A stretch of DNA of 64,000 nt from Thiobacillus sp. 63-78 (GTDB lineage Bacteria; Pseudomonadota; Gammaproteobacteria; Burkholderiales; Thiobacillaceae). The stretch lies in assembly GCA_001899765.1 (NCBI GenBank), contig MKWM01000019.1, forward strand, positions 1-64,000. Direction: 5' to 3'. The notes under the pieces were generated by a model that saw only the letters and a program-made list of their open reading frames with translations, was not told where the DNA came from and ran no database searches. The translations under genes and the position numbers were made by a program. This document shows positions 20,074 to 28,345 of this stretch, one piece after another (within the stretch, counting starts at the first letter, position 1; every line of letters begins with the position of its first letter).

Positions 20074-21424
20074 GGCGGACTCCCGGCACCACAGGACGGG
20101 GCGGTTGGGGTTGCAAGGCTTGCGGGTCGAGGATGCCCACGCTCAAGCGGTCATCCTGCAGCCATTGTTTCGCCGCGGCCTGCACCGCTCCCGCGCTGAC
20201 CGCGCGCAATTTGTCGACCCGATGTTCGAGCGCCGCGGGCGGCAATCCGGCGGTCACGTATTCGCCCAGTTGCATCGCCTGGTAAAACAGCGAATCGCGC
20301 TGGTACACGTCGGCCGCGATGACCTGCGCCTTCACCCGCGCGAGCTCCGCTTCGCTGATGCCGTCGCGCTGGAGCCGTTCAAGCTGGCCGCGTATGGCTT
20401 TTTCGAGCTCGCCCACCGATTTTCCCGGCGCCGGCGTCGCATCGATCAGGAACATGCCCGGCCCGCGCGACACGGCGTCGTAGCCCGCGCTTGCGTCCAC
20501 GGCGATCTGCTGCGTCTTGACCAGCGATTGCTGCAGGCGGGCCGAATCGTTGCCGGACAACACGCCCGCGAGAATCTGCAACGCATAGGGCGCGGTATCC
20601 TGCTGCCAGTCCCGCAGCACCGGCACATGCCAGGCCATCAGCAGGTAGGGCACCTTCGCGGGCGCCTTGACCACGATGCGCTTCTCGCCGATCTGCGCGG
20701 GTTCGTCCTGCGGCTTGCGCACCGGCAATGGGCGCGCGGGGATCACCCCGTAATACCGCCTGGCCATGGCGATTACATCATCCGCCTTCACATCGCCGGC
20801 CACCACGAGGGTGGCGTTGTTGGGCGCATACCAGCGGGCGTACCAGTCGCGCGCGTCCTGCGCGGTCATGTGCTGGAGATCGTCCATCCAGCCGATGACG
20901 GGACGGCGATAGGGGTTCTCCTGGTAGGCCACCGCCATCAGGCGTTCATACACCACCGACTGCGGCTGGTCGTCGGTACGCAGCCGGCGTTCTTCCATCA
21001 CCACCTGCATTTCCTTGGCGAACAGATCGTCGGAGATGACGAGATTGGCCATGCGATCGGATTCCAGCCGCATCGACAGGTCCAGCCGGTCCTTCTGCAT
21101 CTGCTGGAAATACGCCGTATGGTCGCGGCTGGTGAAGGCATTCTCGCGCCCGCCGGCGGCGGCGATGCGCTTGGAGAATTCGCCCGGCGGCACCGTCTTC
21201 GTGCCGCGGAACATCATGTGCTCCAGCACATGCGCCACGCCGGTCGTGCCGTTGAATTCGTCCATCGATCCGGCGCGATACCAGACCTGCGACACCATCA
21301 CCGGCGCGCGATGATCTTCCTGCACGATCACCCGCATGCCATTGTCCAGCGTGACGTCCGTCACCGCCGCCTGCGCGCTGCCCACCATCAGCAGCGCCAG
21401 CAGCATTCCCCGCATGCCGAGCAT
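20063..21424 (-). CDS. M16-family zinc metallopeptidase (active subunit)
   Basis: The 453-residue protein has a signal peptide and the inverted zinc motif HVLEH (His65, Glu68, His69) in GVAHVLEHMMFRGT, with the distal Glu in MQVVMEERRL. It should be a periplasmic processing or oligopeptide protease. An SD AGAGGTG precedes the ATG. It is the first gene of an operon with its inactive paralogue, rsmD, coaD and the ferredoxin, and it diverges from ftsY. Confidence 0.93.
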   Translation of the reverse strand: MLGMRGMLLALLMVGSAQAAVTDVTLDNGMRVIVQEDHRAPVMVSQVWYRAGSMDEFNGTTGVAHVLEHMMFRGTKTVPPGEFSKRIAAAGGRENAFTSRDHTAYFQQMQKDRLDLSMRLESDRMANLVISDDLFAKEMQVVMEERRLRTDDQPQSVVYERLMAVAYQENPYRRPVIGWMDDLQHMTAQDARDWYARWYAPNNATLVVAGDVKADDVIAMARRYYGVIPARPLPVRKPQDEPAQIGEKRIVVKAPAKVPYLLMAWHVPVLRDWQQDTAPYALQILAGVLSGNDSARLQQSLVKTQQIAVDASAGYDAVSRGPGMFLIDATPAPGKSVGELEKAIRGQLERLQRDGISEAELARVKAQVIAADVYQRDSLFYQAMQLGEYVTAGLPPAALEHRVDKLRAVSAGAVQAAAKQWLQDDRLSVGILDPQALQPQPPRPVVPGVRHDD

Positions 21425-21448
21425 GTTTTCACCTCTTGTTGAATGAGT

Positions 21449-21478
21449 CCGAATGATAAGCCGTACCCGAATGATAAG
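21449..21478. repeat. 12-bp direct repeat in the ftsY / M16 divergent promoter region
   Basis: CCGAATGATAAG occurs at 21449-21460 and again at 21467-21478, an 18-bp period. It lies in the only gap between the divergent M16 peptidase and ftsY genes. It could be a regulator site or a chance duplication. Confidence 0.45.
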
Positions 21479-21519
21479 ATTAGGCGTCCGTCAAACAGCT
21501 ATGCTGACTGCCTTGAGCC

Positions 21520-22572
21520 GTGTTTAGTTTCTTCAAATCCAAACCGCCTGCCGCCGAACCGGCCACGACCGCCGCACCGGCCGCGCCACCCGAGCCCGCC
21601 CCGCCACCCGAGCCCGCCCCGCCACTCGAACCCGCCCCGCCTCCACCTGCCGAATCGCGCCCCGGCTGGGCACAGCGGTTGAAGCAGGGCCTCGCCAAGA
21701 CGCGCGATCGACTCGGTGGCCAGCTGGCAGGGCTGTTCGGCGTCGGGCGCAAGATCGATGCCGAACTGTTCGAGGAACTCGAAACCATCCTGATCACGGC
21801 CGATGTCGGCGTGGACGCGACCCAGACGCTGCTCGATTCCCTGCAGAAAAAAGTCCGGCGCGACAACCTGACCGAGGCGTCCGACCTGCAGGCGGCGCTC
21901 AAGCAGGCGCTGGTCGACCTGCTGACCCCGCTGCAGGCGCCGCTCGACGTCACCCCGCACAAGCCCTTCATCCTCATGCTGGCGGGCGTCAACGGCGCCG
22001 GCAAGACCACCACCATCGGCAAGCTCGCCAAACTCTACCAGTCGCAGGGCCTGTCGGTGCTGCTGGCGGCGGGCGACACCTTCCGCGCGGCGGCGCGTGA
22101 ACAGCTTCAGGTCTGGGGCGAACGCAACAACGTCACCGTGGTGAGCCAGGAAAAAGGCGATTCCGCCGCGGTGATTTTCGACGCCATCCAGGCCGCGCGC
22201 GCGCGCCACATCGACGTCGTGCTGGCCGATACCGCCGGGCGCCTGCCGACCCAGCTGCATCTGATGGAAGAGATCAGGAAGGTCAAGCGGGTGATCGAGA
22301 AAGCCATTCCCGGCGCGCCGCACGAAGTGCTGCTGGTGCTCGACGCCAACACCGGCCAGAACGCCGTCACCCAGGTCAAGGCCTTCGACGACGCGCTCGG
22401 CGTGACGGGCCTGGCGCTGACCAAGCTCGATGGCACCGCCAAGGGCGGCGCCATCGCCGCCATCGCCCAGGCCAGGCCCATCCCGGTGCGCTACATCGGC
22501 GTCGGCGAGACCGTGGACGACCTGCGCCCCTTCGATGCGCGCGAATTCGTCGAGGCCATCTTTCCTGTTTAG
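21520..22572 (+). CDS. ftsY: Signal recognition particle receptor FtsY
   Basis: The 350-residue SRP receptor starts with GTG ([10 protein letters not shown]). A Pro/Ala/Glu-rich N-terminal region is followed by the NG domain with [15 protein letters not shown] (G1), DTAGRLPTQ (G3) and [10 protein letters not shown] (G4/G5). It docks ribosome-SRP complexes at the inner membrane for cotranslational insertion. It is followed after 12 bp by ftsE and ftsX, the classical ftsYEX order. The N-terminal A domain is short and built partly from an 18-bp tandem repeat. Confidence 0.96.
   Translation: MFSFFKSKPPAAEPATTAAPAAPPEPAPPPEPAPPLEPAPPPPAESRPGWAQRLKQGLAKTRDRLGGQLAGLFGVGRKIDAELFEELETILITADVGVDATQTLLDSLQKKVRRDNLTEASDLQAALKQALVDLLTPLQAPLDVTPHKPFILMLAGVNGAGKTTTIGKLAKLYQSQGLSVLLAAGDTFRAAAREQLQVWGERNNVTVVSQEKGDSAAVIFDAIQAARARHIDVVLADTAGRLPTQLHLMEEIRKVKRVIEKAIPGAPHEVLLVLDANTGQNAVTQVKAFDDALGVTGLALTKLDGTAKGGAIAAIAQARPIPVRYIGVGETVDDLRPFDAREFVEAIFPV
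21586..21639 (+). repeat. 18-bp tandem repeat (3 units) inside ftsY
   Basis: The unit CCACCCGAGCCCGCCCCG occurs twice exactly (21586-21603, 21604-21621) and once with two changes (21622-21639). It encodes a PEPAPP-type hexapeptide repeat in the acidic, proline-rich A domain of FtsY. Its length is 6 codons, so unit gain or loss keeps the frame. Confidence 0.9.
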
Positions 22573-22584
22573 GACCGCCCGCGC

Positions 22585-23247
22585 ATGATCAGTTTCAACC
22601 AGGTCACCAAACGCTACCCCGGCGGCCACGAAGCCCTGTCCAGCGTCAGCCTCACCATCGAGCAGGGCGAACTGCTCTTCCTGAGCGGTCATTCCGGCGC
22701 CGGCAAGAGCACCCTGCTGAAGCTCATCGCCGCCATCGAGCGCCCCACTAGCGGCGTGGTGTCGGTCAGCGGCCAGAACATCAGCCGCCTGCCGCGCCGG
22801 GCGGTGCCCTACCTGCGCCGCAACATCGGCCTGGTGTTCCAGGATCACAAGCTGCTGTTCGACCGCAGCGTGATCGACAACGTGGTGCTGCCGCTCGACA
22901 TCGCCGGCCTCGACCGCCGCGAGTCCCTCAAGCGCGCCCGCGCCGTGATCGACAAGGTCGGGCTGCTCAACCGCGAGAAAGCCAATCCCGTCAGCCTCTC
23001 GGGCGGCGAACAGCAGCGCCTCTGCATCGCCCGCGCGCTGGTTTCCCGCCCCGCCCTGCTGCTGGCCGACGAGCCGACCGGCAACCTCGACGCCGGCTAC
23101 GCGGCGGACATCATGGCCATGTTCCGCGACTTCCATCAGGTCGGCACCACGCTGGTGATCGCCACCCACGACGAGCGCGCCATCACCGCGCTGGGCGGGC
23201 GTACGCTGCACCTGGATCATGGCAAGATCGAAGAGATCTCCGCATGA
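22585..23247 (+). CDS. ftsE: Cell-division ABC transporter ATP-binding protein FtsE
   Basis: The 220-residue ATPase starts [20 protein letters not shown], with Walker [10 protein letters not shown], signature [15 protein letters not shown], Walker [13 protein letters not shown] and switch His ATHDE. With FtsX it couples ATP hydrolysis to septal peptidoglycan hydrolase activation. The stop overlaps the ftsX start (ATGA). Confidence 0.97.
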   Translation: MISFNQVTKRYPGGHEALSSVSLTIEQGELLFLSGHSGAGKSTLLKLIAAIERPTSGVVSVSGQNISRLPRRAVPYLRRNIGLVFQDHKLLFDRSVIDNVVLPLDIAGLDRRESLKRARAVIDKVGLLNREKANPVSLSGGEQQRLCIARALVSRPALLLADEPTGNLDAGYAADIMAMFRDFHQVGTTLVIATHDERAITALGGRTLHLDHGKIEEISA

Positions 23248-24161
23248 TCGGCTGGCTGCGTCACCACAAGCATGCACTCGCCGCCGCCCTGCGCCGCCTG
23301 GGCGCTCAGGCGCTCGCGACATGCCTGACCGCACTGGCCATGGGCGTGGCAATCAGCCTGCCGAGTGGGCTGTATCTGGGTCTGGAGAACCTCAGCCGGG
23401 TGGCGGGTGAATTGCCGGCCCAGCCGGAAATCAGCCTGTTTCTCGACACCGGCGCATCCGCCGGACAAAAGCAGGCCATCGCCGCGCGGCTCAGGCAGCC
23501 TGATATCGCCCAGGCCCGCTTCGTCCCCAAGGACGAGGCGCTGGCCGCCCTGAGCGCCTCGCAGGATCTGACCGACATCACGGCCGGCCTGATGGAAAAC
23601 CCGCTGCCGGACGCCTGGGTCGTACGGCCGCGGGATGCGTCGCGTGCGTCGCTGGTGCAGCTTTCCGGCAGCCTGGGAAAATTGTCGGGGGTGGCGGACA
23701 CCCACCTCGACAGCCAATGGGCGGAGCGCCTGCAGGCCGCGCTCGCCATCGGCCGCACGGTCGTCTGGGTCCTGGGCGGACTGTTCGCCATTGCGCTGAT
23801 CGCCATCTCGGGCAACGCCATCCGCGCCCAGGTGCTAGCGCGGCGCGACGAAATCCTGGTCAGCCGTCTGATCGGCGCCACCGATCGCCATATCCGTCGT
23901 CCGTTTCTCTATCTGGGCGCCTTGCAGGGGCTGTTCGGCGGGCTCGCGGCCGGCGGCGTGCTGGCGGTGGCAGGCACCATCCTGCGCGAACCGGTCGAGC
24001 ATCTGGCGACCCTGTACGGCTCGACGTTTCATCTGCTGCCACCGGACGGGGCCGAAATCGCCGCCGTACTCGGGCTCAGCGCGCTGTTCGGCTGGCTGGG
24101 CGCCTGGCTCTCGGTGACGCGGAGTCTGCATCGGGTCGAAACGGCTCGCTGGAATCATTGA
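23244..24161 (+). CDS. ftsX: Cell-division permease-like protein FtsX
   Basis: The 305-residue membrane protein has TM1 near 25-50, a periplasmic domain, and three C-terminal TM helices (from ALAIGRTVVWVLGGLFAIAL onward). ARRDEILVSRLIGATDRHIR is the conserved FtsX cytoplasmic loop. It is the partner of FtsE in the divisome. Confidence 0.95.
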   Translation: MIGWLRHHKHALAAALRRLGAQALATCLTALAMGVAISLPSGLYLGLENLSRVAGELPAQPEISLFLDTGASAGQKQAIAARLRQPDIAQARFVPKDEALAALSASQDLTDITAGLMENPLPDAWVVRPRDASRASLVQLSGSLGKLSGVADTHLDSQWAERLQAALAIGRTVVWVLGGLFAIALIAISGNAIRAQVLARRDEILVSRLIGATDRHIRRPFLYLGALQGLFGGLAAGGVLAVAGTILREPVEHLATLYGSTFHLLPPDGAEIAAVLGLSALFGWLGAWLSVTRSLHRVETARWNH

Positions 24162-24260
24162 ATACAGGGGCCCGGAAATCGACACGGGCCAAGCAGTCTC
24201 ATCTGCTCGACGGACTGTAAACTCTTCCAATCACACCCACGCCGGGAACCCTTTCCGGCC

Positions 24261-24287
24261 TTAGCACTCTTACATCGGGAGTGCTAA
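24261..24287 (+). promoter_or_regulatory. CIRCE element (HrcA operator) upstream of rpoH
   Basis: TTAGCACTC-N9-GAGTGCTAA is a perfect CIRCE inverted repeat (24261-24269 and 24279-24287). It ends 26 bp before the rpoH ATG, so it overlaps the promoter or 5' leader. HrcA binding here would repress rpoH until heat stress. Comparative work I recall reports CIRCE in front of rpoH in betaproteobacteria. Confidence 0.95.
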
Positions 24288-24313
24288 AATGTTTTCAAGG
24301 GGGTTTCACACGC

Positions 24314-25159
24314 ATGACGCAATCGATATCTTTACCCATCCCTGCGGCTTACAGCCTGGATAGCTACATCCAGACGGTCAACCGTTATCCCATGCTGAGT
24401 CTGGAAGAAGAGCAGGACTTTGCACGTGCCTGGCACGATAAACAGGATGTCGAGGCTGCCCGACAACTGGTGGTATCGCATCTTCGCGTGGTGGTGAGCG
24501 TGGCGCGGCATTATCTCGGCTATGGCCTGCCGCACGCCGATCTCATCCAGGAAGGCAATATCGGCCTGATGAAGGCGGTGAAGCGTTTCGATCCGGACCG
24601 CGGGGTGCGCCTGGTGTCGTTCGCACTGCACTGGGTCCGCGCCGAAATCCATGAGTATGTCCTGAAGAACTGGCGTCTGGTCAAGGTGGCGACCACCAAA
24701 TCCCAGCGCAAGCTGTTCTTCAACCTGCGCAGCCTGAAGCAGTCGCTCAATGCCCTGACGCTGCAGGAAGCCGACGCCATGGCGCGCGAGCTCAATGTCA
24801 GCCGCAAGGACGTGCTGGAAATGGAAACCCGCATGTCAGGGCACGATGTGGCGATCGATCCGGCGGTGGACAATGGCGAGGAAGGCTACAGTCCCCTTGC
24901 CTATCTGGCGAGCCCGGACGAAAGTCCGGCGCAATTGTTCGAACGCGAGCAGACCGAACGCCTGCGCCATGCCGGCCTGACTCAGGCGCTGGAAAATCTC
25001 GACGAGCGCAGCCGCCACATCATCCAGTCGCGCTGGCTGACCGAGGGCGAGGCCGCGACCCTGCACGAACTCGCCGCCCAGTACGGCGTGTCGGCCGAAC
25101 GCATCCGCCAGATCGAAGCCCGCGCCCTGCAGAAAATGCGCGCCGCGATGCCGGCCTGA
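24314..25159 (+). CDS. rpoH: RNA polymerase heat-shock sigma factor sigma-32
   Basis: The 281-residue protein carries region 2 (HLRVVVSVARHYLGYGLPHA, DLIQEGNIGLMKAVKRFDP), the diagnostic RpoH box QRKLFFNLR, and region 4 with the HTH LAAQYGVSAERIRQIEARAL. An in-frame ATG 33 bp upstream lies inside the CIRCE element, so the start at 24314, with SD-like AAGGGGG, is preferred. It follows ftsYEX as in many proteobacteria and ends at a strong hairpin. Confidence 0.97.
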   Translation: MTQSISLPIPAAYSLDSYIQTVNRYPMLSLEEEQDFARAWHDKQDVEAARQLVVSHLRVVVSVARHYLGYGLPHADLIQEGNIGLMKAVKRFDPDRGVRLVSFALHWVRAEIHEYVLKNWRLVKVATTKSQRKLFFNLRSLKQSLNALTLQEADAMARELNVSRKDVLEMETRMSGHDVAIDPAVDNGEEGYSPLAYLASPDESPAQLFEREQTERLRHAGLTQALENLDERSRHIIQSRWLTEGEAATLHELAAQYGVSAERIRQIEARALQKMRAAMPA

Positions 25160-25187
25160 GCGCACGCTTCCCGGCTGATCGGCCGCG

Positions 25188-25220
25188 ATGGCCACGGCGT
25201 CCGCCGTGGCCATTTTCTTT
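25188..25220 (+). terminator. Rho-independent terminator after rpoH
   Basis: A perfect 12-bp stem ATGGCCACGGCG/CGCCGTGGCCAT with a 2-nt spacer is followed by TTTCTTT. It starts 28 bp after the rpoH stop and separates rpoH from the hydrolase-ACP-KS operon. Confidence 0.88.
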
Positions 25221-25337
25221 GGACTGGCGCGCGGCCGGCCGGAAGCCTTCCCCGACGCCCACCCGGCACCCGTTCGCTGTCAGGCAAATGTAAGCGTCTC
25301 CTCGCTAAGGTGGCTCCCTGTCACGACGGAGCCCTCG

Positions 25338-26177
25338 ATGCAGGACATTTTTTTGATCGGCCACCGCCCGCCGGTGCTGTTGTTGCATGGATTACGCGGC
25401 AATCCCCTGGAAATCCAGTTGCTCGCCCAGCGCCTGCACCGGGCCGGGCATACGGTCAGCGTGCCGTATCTGAGCGGCTACGGCCAGCGTCCCGGTGATT
25501 GCGCACCGGTTCTCCCCTGGCAGCAGTGGGAATCCCTGGCCAGCGAGCGCCTGGCGGCACTGGTGGCCGATCACGGCCCGGCCGCGGTGGGGGGGCTCTG
25601 CATAGGGGCCGACCTGGCCCTGCGGCTGGCCCGCCGCGACGAGCGCTCAGTGAGCGGCCTGCTGCTGATTTCCACCACGCTTTTTTACGATGGCTGGAAC
25701 CTGCCCTGGTTCCGCCGGTTGCTGCCGCTGCTGCCCCTGGCCCATCCGACGCCGCTACGGCACCGCTACCGCCTGCGGGAGAAGGATCCCTATGGCATCA
25801 AGAACGTCCGTATCCGTGAATGGATCGCCCGCCAGATGGAATCCACCGGCAACTCCGCGGCCGGCGCCCGGGACCTGCCGCTTTCGGCCATCTACGAGGC
25901 TTATCGCATGATGCGCCGCATCCGGGCGAGTCTGCCCGACATCACCCAGCCGGCCCTCATCCTGCACGCGGCCGAGGACGAAATGGCCAGCCTGCGCACC
26001 CCCAATCTGCTCGCCGGCCGTCTCGGTTCAAGCCGTATCGAAAAAATCATCTTCACCAACAGCTATCACATGCTGACCCTGGACAACGACCGTGAAGGCG
26101 TTACCCAAGCCTGCGTCGCGTTCGTCGACGCGCTGGAACGGCAGCAGCAACCCGCCGCCGCCCAGCTTCTGGCCTGA
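25338..26177 (+). CDS. Alpha/beta hydrolase with Cys at the nucleophile position
   Basis: The 279-residue cytosolic protein resembles Est30-type carboxylesterases: oxyanion segment VLLLHGLRGNPLEIQLL, acid residue Asp214 in ILHAAEDEM and His244 in NSYHMLTLDND. The nucleophile elbow reads GLCIG (Cys88) instead of GxSxG. A Cys nucleophile is known from dienelactone hydrolases and PHA synthases, where it supports acyl transfer or lactone chemistry. The ACP gene starts 22 bp after its stop and the ketoacyl synthase follows, so an acyl-thioester substrate (thioesterase, acyltransferase or off-loading enzyme) is plausible but inferred. The start was chosen at 25338; an upstream ATG would add 50 residues of non-family sequence. 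Confidence 0.8.
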   Translation: MQDIFLIGHRPPVLLLHGLRGNPLEIQLLAQRLHRAGHTVSVPYLSGYGQRPGDCAPVLPWQQWESLASERLAALVADHGPAAVGGLCIGADLALRLARRDERSVSGLLLISTTLFYDGWNLPWFRRLLPLLPLAHPTPLRHRYRLREKDPYGIKNVRIREWIARQMESTGNSAAGARDLPLSAIYEAYRMMRRIRASLPDITQPALILHAAEDEMASLRTPNLLAGRLGSSRIEKIIFTNSYHMLTLDNDREGVTQACVAFVDALERQQQPAAAQLLA

Positions 26178-26199
26178 CCCCACTATCAAGGAAATCACC

Positions 26200-26442
26200 A
26201 TGGACACTCGCCAAACCCTGACCGATATCGCGATCAAGGAATTTCACTGCGACCCGGAGAAAATCAGGGAGGATGCCACGATCAAGGATCTCGGCATCGA
26301 CTCCCTCGGCTTGCTGGAATTCATCTTCCGCATCGAGGAAGTCTTCGCCGTCCGCATCGGCAACGAGGACGCCGAGAAAATCCGCACCCTCGACGATATC
26401 GCCGACCTGGTCGACCGGCTCCGCCCGCAGGCTGCGGCATGA
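26200..26442 (+). CDS. Acyl carrier protein (specialised, not the housekeeping AcpP)
   Basis: The 80-residue ACP has the phosphopantetheine site in DLGIDSLGLLEFIF (Ser35). Compared with AcpP (DSLDTVEL) the helix II sequence is divergent, and the gene lies away from fabD/fabG. The next gene, a ketoacyl synthase, overlaps its end by 4 bp, so the two products are probably made in fixed ratio and act together. The acyl group carried is unknown. Confidence 0.9.
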   Translation: MDTRQTLTDIAIKEFHCDPEKIREDATIKDLGIDSLGLLEFIFRIEEVFAVRIGNEDAEKIRTLDDIADLVDRLRPQAAA

Positions 26443-27668
26443 CGCTGCACGATCGGGTGGTCATCACCGGTCTGGGCGCCGTATCGGCGCTGGGGCTGGG
26501 CGCCGGTACCCTGTTTGCCGGTGCGCTCGCCGGGCGCTCCGGCATCCGCCTCTGGCCGGGAGAAGGCGGCGCCTGGACGGCCGCTGCGGTGCCCGGCGAC
26601 CCGGGATCGGTGGGCATGCATCAGTTGTCGGCGCAGGTCGATCGCCACGTCGGCCTGGCCGCCCTGGCGGTGCGCGAGGCCATGGCTGACGCCGGCCTGG
26701 CAAGCATTCCCGCCGCCCAAAGCGCCACCACCGGTGTCTACTGGGGAACCGGCGTCGGCAGCGCCGCCACCGTCGAGGACAGTTATGGCCGCCTGCATGC
26801 CGGTCAGCGGGCCCGCCCGCTGACCATCCTGCTGGCGATGCAGAATGCGGCGGTGGCCCAGATCGCACTCGACCATGGGCTGCGCGGCCCGCAGTTGTCG
26901 GTATCGCAGGCCTGCGCCTCGGCTGCGGCCGCGATTGGCGAAGCCATGCTGGCCCTGCGTGGCGGGCGGGCCGAACGCATCGTCGTGGGCGGCTCGGAGG
27001 CGCCGCTGCTGGCCGGCCAGTTGCAGGCCTGGGACGCCCTGCGCGTCCTCGCCAGGACAGACACGCTGTCCCCCGAACAAAGCTGCCGTCCGTTTGACCG
27101 CCGGCGCAGCGGCCTCGTCCTCGGGGAAGGCGCGGCCGCTCTCGTGCTCGAGCGGGAAAGCGCTGCCCGGCGTCGCGGCGCCCGCATCCATGCCGAATTG
27201 TGCGGCTACGGCAACGCCGGCGATGCCAGCCACTATGCACGCCCGGATCCGGCAGGCCAGCAGCGCGCGATGGAACGTGCCCTGCAGGATGGCGGCCTGA
27301 CGACGGCCGACATCGGCTACATCAACGCCCATGCCACGGCCACCCCGGTGGGGGACGCCATGGAGGCCGTCGCCATCCGCAACACCTTCGGCGGCGTGCA
27401 GAAGACGCCGGCGGTCTCGTCCACCAAGGCCGTCCACGGCCATACCCTGGGCGCGGCGGGCGCGCTGGAACTGGTCATCACCGTGCTGGCCCTGGCGCAC
27501 GGCGAATGTCCGCCCACCGCGCATCTGGAGGAGACCGACGCGGAAGGGATCGATCTGATCGCGGGAACGCCGCGCCGCGGTCCGGTGCTGGCCGCGCTAT
27601 CCAATACCTTTGCCTTCGGTGGAAGCAACATTTCCCTGGCCGTTCGGCGCTATCCCGCCCACGACTGA
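26439..27668 (+). CDS. Beta-ketoacyl-ACP synthase, FabF-like, catalytic triad intact
   Basis: The 409-residue condensing enzyme starts MTLHDRVVITGLGAVSALGL. The active-site residues are Cys159 (VSQACASAAAAIGEA), His298 (NAHATATPVGD) and His335 (GHTLGAAG), with Lys330. All elements for decarboxylative Claisen condensation are present, so it is not a chain-length-factor-type inactive copy. Its gene overlaps the ACP gene by 4 bp and is followed 2 bp later by a response regulator. It could extend an unusual fatty acyl chain on the adjacent ACP; the product is unknown. Confidence 0.92.
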   Translation: MTLHDRVVITGLGAVSALGLGAGTLFAGALAGRSGIRLWPGEGGAWTAAAVPGDPGSVGMHQLSAQVDRHVGLAALAVREAMADAGLASIPAAQSATTGVYWGTGVGSAATVEDSYGRLHAGQRARPLTILLAMQNAAVAQIALDHGLRGPQLSVSQACASAAAAIGEAMLALRGGRAERIVVGGSEAPLLAGQLQAWDALRVLARTDTLSPEQSCRPFDRRRSGLVLGEGAAALVLERESAARRRGARIHAELCGYGNAGDASHYARPDPAGQQRAMERALQDGGLTTADIGYINAHATATPVGDAMEAVAIRNTFGGVQKTPAVSSTKAVHGHTLGAAGALELVITVLALAHGECPPTAHLEETDAEGIDLIAGTPRRGPVLAALSNTFAFGGSNISLAVRRYPAHD

Positions 27669-27670
27669 GC

Positions 27671-28345
27671 ATGCGCATCCTGCTGGTTGAAGACGACCCG
27701 ATGGTCGCCGACGGAATCCGCGAAGGGCTGGAAAAGGCCGGCTTCGCGGTGGACCACACGGCGGCGGCCGAACCGGCCGCATCCGCACTCGCGCTCACCC
27801 ATTACGACCTGGCCATCGTCGATATCGGCCTGCCGCGCATGGATGGTCATGAACTGATCCGCCGGCTGCGCCGCCGCGGCATCAAAGTGCCCATCCTCAT
27901 TCTGACGGCCCGCGACGGGCTGGACGACCGGGTGACCGGACTCGACCTCGGCGCCGACGATTACATGGTCAAACCCTTCCACCTCCCCGAGCTGCTGGCC
28001 CGGCTGCGCGCACTGATCCGCCGCAGCCGCTCGGCCACCGCCTCCGAACTGAGCGCGGGTTCGCTCCGCCTCGATCTGGCGCGCAGAACCGCCAGTGCGC
28101 GCGGCGCGCCGCTCGATCTTACCGGCCGCGAGTGGGACATCCTGCAGCAGCTCATGCTCGCCACCCCGAACGTCGTCAACAAGCAGAAGATGGTGGAAAG
28201 CCTGAGCGAATGGGACAACGAGCTGACCAGCAATGCCGTCGAAATCTACATCTCGCGCCTGCGCAACAAGCTGCAGGGAGGGGACGTGGAAATCCGTACC
28301 ATACGCGGCATCGGCTATCGCCTCGATGAACCCCTATCGGTCTGA
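27671..28345 (+). CDS. OmpR/QseB-family response regulator
   Basis: The 224-residue regulator has a receiver domain with phosphoacceptor Asp51 (IVDIGLPRMDG), acidic pocket Glu7-Asp8-Asp9, Thr79 and Lys101, and a C-terminal winged helix (TGREWDILQQLML; VEIYISRLRNKLQ; TIRGIGYRL). It starts 2 bp after the ketoacyl synthase stop and overlaps the kinase start by 20 bp, so all three are one transcript. It most likely controls the operon itself and the efflux genes downstream. Confidence 0.95.
   Translation: MRILLVEDDPMVADGIREGLEKAGFAVDHTAAAEPAASALALTHYDLAIVDIGLPRMDGHELIRRLRRRGIKVPILILTARDGLDDRVTGLDLGADDYMVKPFHLPELLARLRALIRRSRSATASELSAGSLRLDLARRTASARGAPLDLTGREWDILQQLMLATPNVVNKQKMVESLSEWDNELTSNAVEIYISRLRNKLQGGDVEIRTIRGIGYRLDEPLSV

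Noticed and set aside
21499-23352. 617-codon minus-strand ORF opposite ftsY and ftsE
   Set aside because: Antisense to conserved genes and without domain motifs.
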